40,284 nucleotides of DNA from an uncultured Agathobaculum sp. (GTDB lineage: Bacteria > Bacillota > Clostridia > Oscillospirales > Butyricicoccaceae): positions 1 to 40,284 of the forward strand of contig NZ_CALWJK010000019.1 of assembly GCF_944380975.1 (NCBI RefSeq). Direction: 5' to 3'. Shown here in pieces: positions 23,861 through 33,104 of the stretch. Below the pieces are notes generated by a model. That model saw only the letters and a list, made by a program, of their open reading frames with translations. It was not told the origin of the DNA and searched no databases. The translations under genes were made by a program, and so were the position numbers. Numbering within the stretch: position 1 is the first letter of the stretch; each line of letters begins with the position of its first letter.

Positions 23861-24928
23861 ATGGATATCAAGGGCGCTATTCCCCCGCGCGAACCGCTGA
23901 CGTTGCAGGGTGCCGCGGGCATTTCGGAAATTTATATCGAAACCGGCCTGCTGGGCCGCGCGGGCAAGGCGATGTTGGATGTGTTCTCCCCTTCCCGCGT
24001 GCATATCGTAACCGACTCGACGGTTGCGCCGCTCTATCTGGAAACGCTCGCGCAGCAGTTTACTCTGCCGGTGAGCTCAACCGTCATTCCCGCAGGCGAA
24101 GAGCACAAACGGCTTTCCACGGTGGAGGGCATCTACCATGACCTGCTCGCCGCGGGCATGACGCGCAAGGATCTCATCATTGCGCTTGGCGGCGGCGTGG
24201 TGGGCGACATCACGGGCTTTGCCGCCGCGACTTTCCTGCGCGGCGTATCGCTGTGCCAGATTCCGACCACCCTGCTGGCGCAGGTGGATTCCTCGGTCGG
24301 CGGCAAAACAGGCGTGGATCTGACCGAGGGCAAAAACCTTGTCGGCGCGTTCTACCAGCCGCGGCTGGTGCTGATTGACCCAGAGGTGCTGAAAACGCTG
24401 CCGGACACCACCTTTGCCGATGGTATGGCCGAGGTTGTCAAATACGGCTATATCGCCAATCCTGCGATTCTGGAAATGGTGTCGCAGCCGGACTATAGGG
24501 CGCACATCGGCGACGTGATCTATGAATGCGTCAAGATCAAGCGCGATGTCGTCGCCATTGACGAGCACGATACCGGTCTACGTATGATCCTCAATTTCGG
24601 CCATACGGTTGGCCATGCGGTGGAAAAGCTCGGGAATTATATCGAGCTGACCCATGGGCAGGCCGTCGCGATCGGTATGGTTGCCGCGATGCGGCTGAGC
24701 GCGCTGCGCGGCGACGCTGATCTGTCCGCGCCGCTCATAACGCTGCTGCAGCAGCTTGGATTGCCGACCGAGCTGGCACATGACCGCGAAGCGATTTTCC
24801 ATGCGCTGCTGTCCGATAAAAAGAAATTCGGCAGCACGGTCAACTTCATTCTCGTGCGCGAGCCGGGCCGAGCGGAAATCACGCCAATCGAGGCGGAAAC
24901 GCTGCACGAATACATTCTCAAACTGTAA
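23861..24928 (+). CDS. aroB: 3-dehydroquinate synthase
   Basis: Cyclises DAHP to 3-dehydroquinate using NAD and a divalent metal. The 355-residue protein has the NAD-binding block ALGGGVVGDITGFAAATFLRG, here read as GGGVVGDITGFAAATFLRG, then QIPTTLLAQVDSSVGGKTGVD, NLVGAFYQP, the metal ligands in LRMILNFGHTVGHAVE, and HGQAVAIGM. The ATG at 23861 has GAGG 6 nt upstream; a TTG at 23849 overlapping the aroF stop is a weaker alternative. Confidence 0.96.
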   Translation: MDIKGAIPPREPLTLQGAAGISEIYIETGLLGRAGKAMLDVFSPSRVHIVTDSTVAPLYLETLAQQFTLPVSSTVIPAGEEHKRLSTVEGIYHDLLAAGMTRKDLIIALGGGVVGDITGFAAATFLRGVSLCQIPTTLLAQVDSSVGGKTGVDLTEGKNLVGAFYQPRLVLIDPEVLKTLPDTTFADGMAEVVKYGYIANPAILEMVSQPDYRAHIGDVIYECVKIKRDVVAIDEHDTGLRMILNFGHTVGHAVEKLGNYIELTHGQAVAIGMVAAMRLSALRGDADLSAPLITLLQQLGLPTELAHDREAIFHALLSDKKKFGSTVNFILVREPGRAEITPIEAETLHEYILKL

Positions 24929-24941
24929 GGAGGTTTGCCTG

Positions 24942-26033
24942 ATGGGTTCCACTTGGGGCAGTGCCATTAAAATTTCCATTTTCGGTGAATCACACGGTGC
25001 GGGCATTGGCATCGTGATCGACGGTTTTCCGGCGGGCGTTACATACGATGAGGCCTTTGTGCTGCGGGAAATGGAGCGCCGCGCCCCCGGACGCAATAAG
25101 CAGTCCACCCAGCGTAAGGAGGCAGATACACCGCTTATCCAATCCGGCTTTTTGCACGGCCAGACGACCGGCGCGCCTATCTGCGCCATCATTCAAAACA
25201 CCAATCAGCGCTCCGGCGACTATGCTGCTCTTGCCGCGCAGCCCCGTCCGGGCCATGCGGATTACACCGGCATGGTGCGCTATCACGGCTGCAACGATCT
25301 GCGCGGCGGCGGACACTTTTCCGGCCGCCTGACCGCCCCACTGGTATTCGCAGGCGCACTGTGCAAGCTGTGGCTCAAAACGCGCGGCGTAACGATCGGC
25401 TCACATATCCAGTCGATCGCTCAAATTCAGGATATGCCGTTTGACGATGTGGACATTCCGGCCTCCCAGCTGGACGCGCTGCGCGAAGCGGACTATCCGG
25501 TTAACAATCCGCGCGCGCTGGATGCCATGCTTGCCGCCATCGAAGAAGCGCGCGAGGCGCAGGATTCGGTCGGCGGCGTGATCGAGTGTGCAGCCGTTGG
25601 CCTGCCTGCCGGCATCGGCAGCCCAATGATGGACACGGTGGAAAGCCGCCTGTCCTCCATTCTGTTTGCTGTACCGGCTGTCAAAGGCGTGGAGTTCGGC
25701 GCGGGCTTTGCCTTTGCGGCGCTGCGCGGCTCGCACGCAAACGACACCCTCTATCAGGACGGCAATACGGTCAAAACCGAAACCAATAATAACGGCGGCG
25801 TCAACGGCGGCATCACCAACGGCATGCCGCTGATCCTGCGTGTCTGCATCAAGCCCACGCCTTCTATTTCCGTTACACAGCAGACCCTGAATCTCCAAAC
25901 CGGCAAGGTAGAGCCGCTTTCCATTCACGGACGGCACGATCCCTGTATCGTCACACGCGCCGCGCCGGTCATCGAAGCGGCCTGCGCCATTGCGCTGGCA
26001 AACCTCTTCCGGGAGGCAAACGGCTATGCGTGA
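24942..26033 (+). CDS. aroC: chorismate synthase
   Basis: Makes chorismate from EPSP with reduced FMN. The 363-residue protein has the family signatures FGESHGAGIGIVIDGFPAG, RRAPGRNKQSTQRKE, RPGHADYTGMVRY, RGGGHFSGRLTAPLVFAGAL, NNNGGVNGGITNGMP and KPTPSIS. Start ATG at 24942 has AAGGAGG 8 nt upstream. It overlaps pheA by 8 nt. Confidence 0.97.
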   Translation: MGSTWGSAIKISIFGESHGAGIGIVIDGFPAGVTYDEAFVLREMERRAPGRNKQSTQRKEADTPLIQSGFLHGQTTGAPICAIIQNTNQRSGDYAALAAQPRPGHADYTGMVRYHGCNDLRGGGHFSGRLTAPLVFAGALCKLWLKTRGVTIGSHIQSIAQIQDMPFDDVDIPASQLDALREADYPVNNPRALDAMLAAIEEAREAQDSVGGVIECAAVGLPAGIGSPMMDTVESRLSSILFAVPAVKGVEFGAGFAFAALRGSHANDTLYQDGNTVKTETNNNGGVNGGITNGMPLILRVCIKPTPSISVTQQTLNLQTGKVEPLSIHGRHDPCIVTRAAPVIEAACAIALANLFREANGYA

Positions 26034-27165
26034 CCTTTCCGAAATTCGGCAGGACATCAACCGCGTGGACGAGCAGATCCGTGCACTTTTCCTCGAACGC
26101 ATGGAGCTTGCCCTTCAGGTGGCGCAGACCAAAGTCGAAACCGATGACAAGATCTATAAGCCCGACCGCGAAGCCGAAATCATCGAAAAGCGCACTGCGG
26201 GCATGGGCGACGAATTGCGCCTGAAATATACCGCGCTTTTGCAAAGCATGATCCGCGCCAGCCGTGAATATCAATACAGCGAGGTACTGCGCCAAAAACC
26301 GGAGCGGTTCCCGCTGCATCCATCCGGGAACGAACTCGCCCCCAAAACCGTCTATTATCAGGGCGTGCCGGGCGCATATCAGGAACTCGCTGCGCGGGCG
26401 CTCTTCCCGAACTGCGAGCCGCAGCATGTGCCCACCTGGGAACAGGTGTTCCAGTCCGTGCGCGACGGCGTGGCTGACGTGGGCGTTGTTCCGGTCGAAA
26501 ATACAACGGCCGGCACGGTCAGTGAGGTTTATGACCTGCTGCTTGCTTATGATCTGTCCATCAACAAATCGTATATCAAAAAAATTTCGCACTGTCTGGC
26601 CGCTGTACCGGGCGCGCAGATGAGCGATATCCAAAGCGTCTGCTCACACCCGCACGCCCTGCCCCAGTGCCACGCGTTCATCACCGAGCATGGACTGGAA
26701 GCGATTGAGGTCGCCAACACGGCGATTGCCGCGCAGAACGTGCAGAAAAAAGGCGACCCGCATCTGGCGGCGATCTGCTCGCGCGAAGCCGCTGAGCGGT
26801 ACGGCCTGACCGTTCTTGCCGATGGCATCAATGACCTAAAGCACAACGAAACACGGTTTATCGCGGTCAGCCGCACCCTGACCAGCCGTCCCGAGGACAA
26901 CCGCATCGAGATCGCGTTCCGCATCCCGAATGTTGCCGGTTCGCTCGGCCGCGTGCTGGACGTCTTTACGCATTACGGCATCGACATGACCGGCATCTAT
27001 TCCCGTCCGGTCAAGGATAGCCCGTGGTGCTATGTGTTCTATGTGGACTTCACCGGCAATATGCAAGACCATGCCGTGCAGTCCCTGCTCTATCAGCTCC
27101 ATGAGGAGCTGCCCTACATCAAAGTCATCGGCAGCTATCCGGTTTCCGATGCAACGGAGGAGTAA
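26026..27165 (+). CDS. pheA: bifunctional chorismate mutase / prephenate dehydratase
   Basis: Converts chorismate to prephenate and then phenylpyruvate, the Phe branch. The 379-residue protein has an AroQ-type chorismate mutase (about 1-90; IRQDINRVDEQIRALFLERM, then KPDREAEII), prephenate dehydratase (about 108-290; YYQGVPGAYQELAARALF, VVPVENTTAGTV, HNETRFIAVS) and a C-terminal ACT domain (about 295-375; IEIAFRIPNVAGSLGRVLDV), the usual Phe feedback site. The ATG at 26026 overlaps the aroC stop and has GGGAGG upstream. Its presence supports Phe specificity of the T-box. Confidence 0.96.
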   Translation: MRDLSEIRQDINRVDEQIRALFLERMELALQVAQTKVETDDKIYKPDREAEIIEKRTAGMGDELRLKYTALLQSMIRASREYQYSEVLRQKPERFPLHPSGNELAPKTVYYQGVPGAYQELAARALFPNCEPQHVPTWEQVFQSVRDGVADVGVVPVENTTAGTVSEVYDLLLAYDLSINKSYIKKISHCLAAVPGAQMSDIQSVCSHPHALPQCHAFITEHGLEAIEVANTAIAAQNVQKKGDPHLAAICSREAAERYGLTVLADGINDLKHNETRFIAVSRTLTSRPEDNRIEIAFRIPNVAGSLGRVLDVFTHYGIDMTGIYSRPVKDSPWCYVFYVDFTGNMQDHAVQSLLYQLHEELPYIKVIGSYPVSDATEE

Positions 27166-27169
27166 ACAA

Positions 27170-28441
27170 ATGCAAATCCAACCTTGCGGCCCGCTGCGCG
27201 GTGAGATTACCGTGCCGGGCGACAAATCCATTTCGCACCGCGCGGTCATGCTGGGCGCGCTGGCAAACGGCACGACCCATATCACCGGCTTTCTGATGGG
27301 CGAGGACTGTCTGTCCACCATCGAATGCTTCCGCAAGATGGGCGTGGAAATCGAGATCACAGAAGACGAAGTGATCGTCGAGGGCGTAGGCCTGCATGGC
27401 CTGTGCGAGCCGGAAGAAACGCTCTACACCGGCAACAGCGGCACCACCACCCGCCTGCTGTGCGGCATTCTGGCCGGTCAGCCGTTCACCGCAACACTCA
27501 ACGGCGACGCTTCCATCCAGAAGCGCCCGATGGGCCGCGTTATTAAGCCGCTGCGTGAAATGGGCGCATCCATCGAAGGCAAAAACGATAACTACTGCCC
27601 GCTGACGCTCTATCCGAGCGAGCTGCACGGCATTGAGTACCGTCTGCCCGTGGCATCCGCCCAGCTCAAGAGTGCAATTTTGCTCGCGGGCTTGTACGCC
27701 GAGGGACAGACCACGGTCATTGAACCCGCCCCCTCCCGCGACCATACCGAGCGCATGTTCCGTGCGCTGGGCGTAGAAATCGAGACCGAGGGCAATACGA
27801 TCACGCTCGACCCGCCCGAAGATCTTCATGCGGTGGATATCGCCGTACCGGGCGACATTTCGTCCGCGGCGTTCTTTTTGGTCGCGGGTGCGATTGTACC
27901 GGGCAGCGAACTGACCATCCGAAACGTCGGCGTTAACCCGACGCGCACAGGCATTCTGGACGTGCTGCGCGACATGGGCGCGGACATCACCGAATCTAAC
28001 TTCTGCGACGACGCCGAACCGGTCTGCGACCTGACCGTGCGGCACAGCCGTCTGCACGGCGTCGAAATCGGCGGGTCTATCATTCCTCGCCTAATCGACG
28101 AGCTGCCGGTTCTCGCGGTTGCAGCTGCATTCGCGGAGGGCGAAACCGTCATCCGCGACGCACAGGAGCTTAAAGTCAAGGAATCCAACCGCATCGCGGC
28201 CATGGTGACCGAGCTGACGCGCGCGGGCGTAGACGTAGAGGAAACCGACGACGGCATGATCATCCGCGGCGGCAAAACGCCGTGCGGTGCTTCGTTCGAA
28301 ACCTACAAGGATCACCGCATTGCCATGAGCCTTGCCGTACTTGCACTGGCTGCACAGACTGCCAGCCGCATCAACGATCCCGAGGTCGTTTCCATCTCCT
28401 ACCCCGACTTTTTCGACACGCTCGAAGCGTTGGGAGGCTGA
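27170..28441 (+). CDS. aroA: 3-phosphoshikimate 1-carboxyvinyltransferase (EPSP synthase)
   Basis: Joins PEP to shikimate 3-phosphate. The 423-residue protein has VPGDKSISHRAVMLGALA, LYTGNSGTTTRLLCGILAG (substrate loop), RPMGRVIKPLREMGA, VASAQLKSAILLAGLYAEG, DELPVLAVAAAFAEG, ELKVKESNR and YKDHRIAMSLAVLAL. The motif TGNSGTTTRL differs from the TGNAGTAMR of glyphosate-sensitive class I enzymes and resembles class II, so reduced glyphosate sensitivity is possible but untested. The ATG at 27170 has GGAGGAG upstream across the pheA stop. Confidence 0.96.
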   Translation: MQIQPCGPLRGEITVPGDKSISHRAVMLGALANGTTHITGFLMGEDCLSTIECFRKMGVEIEITEDEVIVEGVGLHGLCEPEETLYTGNSGTTTRLLCGILAGQPFTATLNGDASIQKRPMGRVIKPLREMGASIEGKNDNYCPLTLYPSELHGIEYRLPVASAQLKSAILLAGLYAEGQTTVIEPAPSRDHTERMFRALGVEIETEGNTITLDPPEDLHAVDIAVPGDISSAAFFLVAGAIVPGSELTIRNVGVNPTRTGILDVLRDMGADITESNFCDDAEPVCDLTVRHSRLHGVEIGGSIIPRLIDELPVLAVAAAFAEGETVIRDAQELKVKESNRIAAMVTELTRAGVDVEETDDGMIIRGGKTPCGASFETYKDHRIAMSLAVLALAAQTASRINDPEVVSISYPDFFDTLEALGG

Positions 28442-28445
28442 GCGC

Positions 28446-29831
28446 ATGCTGCTATCCATGGAAGAATTCCGTGCTTTTGAGCCGGAAAAGCCAACCTATG
28501 CCCTGTTCGGCTGGCCGCTCGGCCACACGATGAGCCCGGAACTGCACGCGCAGCTGTTTGAGGCCTCTGCACAAGACGCGGATTATATCGGCGTTGCTGT
28601 GCCGCCTGAAAACCTGCCCGAAGCCTTTGAACTGGCAAAGCGTAAGCTCAAGGGCATCAACTGCACCATCCCACACAAAAAAGCGGTCATCGACCTGCTC
28701 GACGAGGTGGACACCGCTGCGCGCGACCTGCATTCGGTCAATACTGTCGCTTTCCGAGACGGACGTGCGGTCGGCTATAACACGGACATTCTCGGCTTTG
28801 CCGAGTCGCTTTCGCGCGACGGCGTCAAGCTGCGCGGCAAAAAGGTGCTGCTGCTCGGCTACGGCGGTGCGGCAGCGGTCATGGCGTACCACTGCATCAC
28901 GCAGGGCGCATACCTGACCATCACGGGACGCAATATGGAAAAGGCCGCAGCGCTGCAAAAACAGCTGTGCGATGCCGTCCCCGGCGCGCATGTTTCCGTA
29001 TTCAACCGCCGGCACATCCCGCGCGACATTCAAATCGTCCTGAACTCTACACCGGTCGGCATGTTTCCCAAGGAAAACGCCGCTCCCCTGCATTATCTGC
29101 CGCACAAAACCGAATATGTGTTTGACGCGATTTACAACCCGCCCGTCACGGCGACGATGAAGCTGGCCAACCCCAAAAAGACCCGCGTGCGTGATGGGCT
29201 TTTTATGCTGGTCATGCAGGCTGCACACGCGCAAACCATCTGGTCGGGCGTGCAGTTTACGCCGCAGGCCTGCGAGACCATCCTGCGCCGCACCTACGGC
29301 AAAATGGCGGTCAAGCGGCTGCACGAAAAGCATGGCAAGCGCAATATCGTGCTGTGCGGCTTTATGGGCAGCGGCAAAACCACAATCGGACGCAAGCTCG
29401 CCCGCTTGACAGGACTGGAATTTGTCGATGCCGACCAGTATCTGGAGGCGCAGGAAGGCAAAAAAATCTCGGACATTTTCGCAGAACACGGGGAAGCCTA
29501 TTTCCGTGAGCGCGAAAGTGCCTACATCCGCGAGCTGTCCCAGCGCGACGGCATCGTGCTTTCGCTCGGCGGCGGCGCAGTGCTTCGGCAGGAGAACGTT
29601 GAGGCGGTCAAGCAGACCGGTCTGCTGATCCATCTGGATACGCCGTTCTTCCGCATTGTGAAAAACCTGTCCTATTCCAACACCCGTCCGCTGCTGGACA
29701 AACCGGATAAACAAGCCGAAACCCGTCGGCTATACAATGCACGTAAGGGCATTTACCACCGTGTTTCGGATGTTTCCGTGCGCAGCCCGAAAATTTCCGA
29801 GGTGCTGGAAAAGCTCGTCAAGAGCATCTGA
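28446..29831 (+). CDS. aroE/aroK: shikimate dehydrogenase - shikimate kinase fusion
   Basis: One 461-residue chain carries two consecutive pathway steps. Residues about 1-285 are AroE: FGWPLGHTMSPELH (shikimate binding), GINCTIPHKKAV (catalytic Lys), NTDILGF, and the NADP Rossmann loop LLGYGGAAAVMAY. A linker (about 286-296) leads to AroK: CGFMGSGKTTIGRKLARLTG (P-loop at 305-312), FVDADQYLE, and LSLGGGAVLR. No stop or frameshift separates them. The ATG at 28446 has GGGAGG 8 nt upstream and follows the aroA stop by 4 nt. No dehydroquinate dehydratase is present beside it. Last enzyme gene of the T-box operon. Confidence 0.95.
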   Translation: MLLSMEEFRAFEPEKPTYALFGWPLGHTMSPELHAQLFEASAQDADYIGVAVPPENLPEAFELAKRKLKGINCTIPHKKAVIDLLDEVDTAARDLHSVNTVAFRDGRAVGYNTDILGFAESLSRDGVKLRGKKVLLLGYGGAAAVMAYHCITQGAYLTITGRNMEKAAALQKQLCDAVPGAHVSVFNRRHIPRDIQIVLNSTPVGMFPKENAAPLHYLPHKTEYVFDAIYNPPVTATMKLANPKKTRVRDGLFMLVMQAAHAQTIWSGVQFTPQACETILRRTYGKMAVKRLHEKHGKRNIVLCGFMGSGKTTIGRKLARLTGLEFVDADQYLEAQEGKKISDIFAEHGEAYFRERESAYIRELSQRDGIVLSLGGGAVLRQENVEAVKQTGLLIHLDTPFFRIVKNLSYSNTRPLLDKPDKQAETRRLYNARKGIYHRVSDVSVRSPKISEVLEKLVKSI

Positions 29832-29889
29832 ACACGCCGCAGCTGCGGCACAGCAATCATTACACCATTCTGAGAAATCGAGGAGGACT

Positions 29890-32889
29890 ATGAAACATTT
29901 CGTAAAACTTCCCATTCGCCTGCTGGCAACTTCTCTGGCCGTCGTGCAGCTGTTTTCCGCAGCGGCCGGCGCCGCCTTCACCAATTCGTTTTCTTACTCC
30001 TATCCGGTTGGCGAAGGCCTGCAATATACCCGCTCTGAGGGCAAAAATACAGCCGGACTGCAAAAGGCCAATATCCTGACCTATACGCCCAACACCGGCG
30101 TTTCCCCCATCATGGTATATGCGGACGAGCAGCTCTACGGCAGTCAGGCAACCATCACCAATGCTGTCAAATATCTGGAAAGCCAGGGAAAGACCGTAAT
30201 CGGCGGCATCAATGCGGACTTTTTTGTCATGTCCAGCGGCATCCCGATCGGTCTGGTCATTGACGAGGGCGAGTTGATTTCTTCGGACGCATGGCAGTAT
30301 GCGGTCGGCTTCAAGGCGGACGGCACTGCCGTGATGGGTCGCCCGACCATGAATATGTCGATATCCGGTTCATCCGGTACGGTTTCCATCTCCTACTTTA
30401 ACAAAACGCGCACCACGGCGGGCGCTTATCTGCTCGATCGTAACTATGACGACTCCACGCACTTCTCCGCAAACGGAACCTATATCATTCTGGAGCGCGT
30501 GGACGATACTCCGGTAACCGTCAACCACTCGGTCAAGCTCAAGGTGGTCGATAAGGGGACGGGCAACAGTTCGTTTGCCATTGCAGACAACCAGATGGTG
30601 CTGACCAAGTCGGACGGCGCAAATGTCCCCTCCTGGGTGGACTTCCCGGTTGGAGAAGAAGTGACGCTCTGGGTAGGCGCGAGCGACAGCAACTGGGCTG
30701 AAGTGGAATATGCCGTCGGCGGCAAGCTGCTGATTGACAACAGCACGGTTACCACCTCGGGCATTGACGCTGCCTCTTCGCGGCGTGCGCGCAGCGCGAT
30801 CGGCGTGAAAGCGGACGGCACTGTTGTGCTGTACGAGATCGACGGCGACCAGTCCTCGCACAGCGTCGGTCTGACCGCACAGGAACTGGGCAACGAACTG
30901 CTTGGGCTGGGCTGCGTACGCGCCATCTGTCTGGATGGCGGCGGCTCCTCAGCGATGGCGCTACGCCAGCCGGGCGAGAGCACGACCTCGCTCATCACAA
31001 AACCGTCGGATGGCTCGCAGCGCTCCTGCGCTAACTACATTTTCTTTGTCAGCAACATCCCCGCGGACGGTGTCACCGCGCATGCCGTCCTCACACCAAG
31101 CTACCGCTATGTCATGCCCGGCGCATCGACATGGTTTTCCGTCAAGGGCGCAGACGCCTCCTATGGCCCGGCAGACGCGCCGACCGATCTGACCTACACG
31201 GTATCGGGTGATATGGGCACCGTGAGCAACCAAACCTTTACCGCTGGCATGACCACTGGCAGCGCCACGATCACCGGCTCGAACGGCGTGGTAGAAGGCT
31301 CGATGATGGTCTGCGTCACCGGCGATATCCAATCCATCACACTGCAAAACGACGGCAAGGATATCAGCTCCATTTCCCTCAAGCCGGGTCAGAGCATCAA
31401 TGTGGACGGCATTGCGTATCACCTCGGTCAGAAGATGGGCTCGGTTGACACCTCGTTTACTTGGACTGTCTCCGATGGCATCGGTACGGTCGATGAAAAC
31501 GGTGTGTTCACCGCAGGCAGCAGCATGGCAAGCGGCACGCTCACCTGCTCCTATGGCAACACCAGCAAGTCCATTCCGGTCAATGTCGGTATGGGAGACC
31601 CGCAGGACGCGGAAACCGTTGCTGATTTTGAAAGCAGCCAGCCCTGCACGGCAACCGACGGCGTGACCCTGTCCACTGTGACCGATTATACGCAGGTCGC
31701 CCGCGGCACCGCCTCGCTGAAGGCTGCCTATGACGGCAGCAAAGTAATGACTGCAACTATCTCCGTGCCGCAGACCAATGTTTCCGATATGTCCTATCTG
31801 ACGCTTTGGACGCGCGGCGAAAACACGCAGAGCACGCTGACTGCGGTCTTTACCGATGCAGAGGGCAACGAGCTGACCGCTCCCCTCTCTGCCACAACCA
31901 CCAGCAGCTGGAAGCAGCTGACCGCCTCCATCCCGGACGGCGCGCAGGTGCTGACCGGGATCCGCATGGAGCGCAGCGGCTCGGGCGCTGCAAACAGCGC
32001 GCTTTATCTGGATCAGATCGTGGTCTCTGCTGACCACGCTGTGACGAACACGGACGCACCGTCTGTTTCGCTGAATAGCACATCGGTGACGGTCGATGCC
32101 GGTGCATCGGCTACCCTGACCGGCAAGGCCACCATGGAAAATGGCAAATACCCGGCACGCGCCTCGAACATTGTGGTCAAGGTCGATGGCAAGGTGGTTT
32201 CCGGTGCGGCCAGCATGAACGGTTCTTCCCTGTCGGTCACCACCGGCGCACTGAGCGAAGGCACGCACTGCGTCACGATTGACGTTTCGGACGATGCTGG
32301 CAACCGCGCGCGCGTCTCGGCTACCATCACCGCCGGCAGCGCGAAAAACGTCTTTGCCGACACTGCCGACCACTGGGCACGCGGTTACGCCTCCCTGCTC
32401 AATCAAAACGGCATTATGAAGGGCGAAACCGGCAGCGACGGCAAAACCTACTTCAACCCCGACCGCAACCTGACCCGCAAGGAATTTGCCGTCACGATGG
32501 CACGTCTGCTCGGTCTGGATGCGTCCTATTCCGGTGAAACCGAGTTTGCGGATGATGCCGATATCCCGAGCTGGGCACGCGGTGCGGTCTATGCCGTCTC
32601 GCAGGCAGGCATTATGCAGGGTTCGAACAATGGCGGCGAGCTGTACTTCTCCCCGGATGCGGATATGACCCGTGCCGAGGTCATGACCGTCATTGGCCGC
32701 TGCCTGCCGCGCGGCTATGCGGCTGCCACACTGACCTATTCGGATGCGTCCTCGGTTCCTTCGTGGGCACTCGATCAGGTTAAAACCTGTGTTTCTGCCG
32801 GCATCATCGGCGGCTATAAGGACAACACCTTGCAGCCGCTCGGCAAGATCACCCGCGGCGAAATCGCTAAGATTCTGGCGCTCTTCTAA
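29890..32889 (+). CDS. SLH-anchored phosphodiester glycosidase (NAGPA) family protein
   Basis: A 999-residue surface protein. Layout: signal peptide (about 1-30), a NAGPA/phosphodiester glycosidase domain (about 60-395) with GGINADFFVMSSGIPIGLV and the signature CLDGGGSSAMAL at about 347, then Ig-like/BIG-type repeats (about 400-540), a carbohydrate-binding-like beta domain (about 545-685), another Ig-like stretch, and three SLH domains (about 820-999) that bind cell-wall polymer. AGGAGG is only 3 nt before the ATG. It begins 58 nt after the aroE/aroK fusion with no clear terminator, so T-box read-through is possible. The bacterial substrate is not predictable from sequence. Confidence 0.9.
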   Translation: MKHFVKLPIRLLATSLAVVQLFSAAAGAAFTNSFSYSYPVGEGLQYTRSEGKNTAGLQKANILTYTPNTGVSPIMVYADEQLYGSQATITNAVKYLESQGKTVIGGINADFFVMSSGIPIGLVIDEGELISSDAWQYAVGFKADGTAVMGRPTMNMSISGSSGTVSISYFNKTRTTAGAYLLDRNYDDSTHFSANGTYIILERVDDTPVTVNHSVKLKVVDKGTGNSSFAIADNQMVLTKSDGANVPSWVDFPVGEEVTLWVGASDSNWAEVEYAVGGKLLIDNSTVTTSGIDAASSRRARSAIGVKADGTVVLYEIDGDQSSHSVGLTAQELGNELLGLGCVRAICLDGGGSSAMALRQPGESTTSLITKPSDGSQRSCANYIFFVSNIPADGVTAHAVLTPSYRYVMPGASTWFSVKGADASYGPADAPTDLTYTVSGDMGTVSNQTFTAGMTTGSATITGSNGVVEGSMMVCVTGDIQSITLQNDGKDISSISLKPGQSINVDGIAYHLGQKMGSVDTSFTWTVSDGIGTVDENGVFTAGSSMASGTLTCSYGNTSKSIPVNVGMGDPQDAETVADFESSQPCTATDGVTLSTVTDYTQVARGTASLKAAYDGSKVMTATISVPQTNVSDMSYLTLWTRGENTQSTLTAVFTDAEGNELTAPLSATTTSSWKQLTASIPDGAQVLTGIRMERSGSGAANSALYLDQIVVSADHAVTNTDAPSVSLNSTSVTVDAGASATLTGKATMENGKYPARASNIVVKVDGKVVSGAASMNGSSLSVTTGALSEGTHCVTIDVSDDAGNRARVSATITAGSAKNVFADTADHWARGYASLLNQNGIMKGETGSDGKTYFNPDRNLTRKEFAVTMARLLGLDASYSGETEFADDADIPSWARGAVYAVSQAGIMQGSNNGGELYFSPDADMTRAEVMTVIGRCLPRGYAAATLTYSDASSVPSWALDQVKTCVSAGIIGGYKDNTLQPLGKITRGEIAKILALF

Positions 32890-32906
32890 ACGAAAATCCT
32901 TTTGTC

Positions 32907-32941
32907 CCGCCCCGCACTTAAACCAGTGCGGGGCGGTTTTT
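32907..32941 (+). terminator. terminator after the NAGPA-SLH gene
   Basis: A perfect 11-bp GC-rich stem (CCGCCCCGCAC 32907-32917 with 32926-32936, 8-nt loop) followed by five T. Ends the aromatic/surface transcript. Confidence 0.92.
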
Positions 32942-32949
32942 CTTCGCGC

Positions 32950-32978
32950 TTGACAGACGATTTTGACCGTGCTATACT
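32950..32978 (+). promoter_or_regulatory. promoter of the MATE gene
   Basis: TTGACA (32950-32955), 17 bp, TATACT (32973-32978). Predicted start near 32985, giving a leader of about 120 nt. Confidence 0.85.
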
Positions 32979-33007
32979 GAATTTCGCAAAAAGTGCATCC
33001 ACCCGAG

Positions 33008-33085
33008 TTTTTATCGCCGGATAAAAATTTGAGCGTCATTCTTTCCATCGTAGGCCTTTGAAGATGGAAAGGTTGACGCTCTTTT
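33008..33085 (+). promoter_or_regulatory. structured leader with terminator-like hairpin before the MATE gene
   Basis: Two hairpins occupy the leader. The first is TTTTTATC/GATAAAAA (33008-33027, 4-nt loop). The second is long: GAGCGTCA (33031-33038) pairs with 33074-33081 and CTTTCCATC (33041-33049) pairs with 33063-33071, followed by TTTT (33082-33085), only 19 nt before the start codon. This resembles an attenuator. A 22-codon open frame starting at GTG 32993 ends in the loop of the second hairpin (33061) but has no clear ribosome site. No known riboswitch class was recognised. Confidence 0.55.
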
Positions 33086-33104
33086 CAGTCTTAGGAGGAA
33101 ACCC

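Noticed and set aside
29836-29849. Palindrome GCCGCAGCTGCGGC as terminator of the aromatic operon
   Set aside because: No T run follows on the plus strand, and a perfect palindrome of this size without a loop is a poor RNA hairpin.
30961-33048. 695-codon open frame opposite the NAGPA-SLH gene and its terminator
   Set aside because: Antisense shadow of a certain gene; it begins inside the MATE leader with no ribosome site.
33008-33085. Known riboswitch class (guanidine, preQ1, yybP-like) before the MATE gene
   Set aside because: The conserved core sequences of these classes are not visible; only generic hairpins can be supported.
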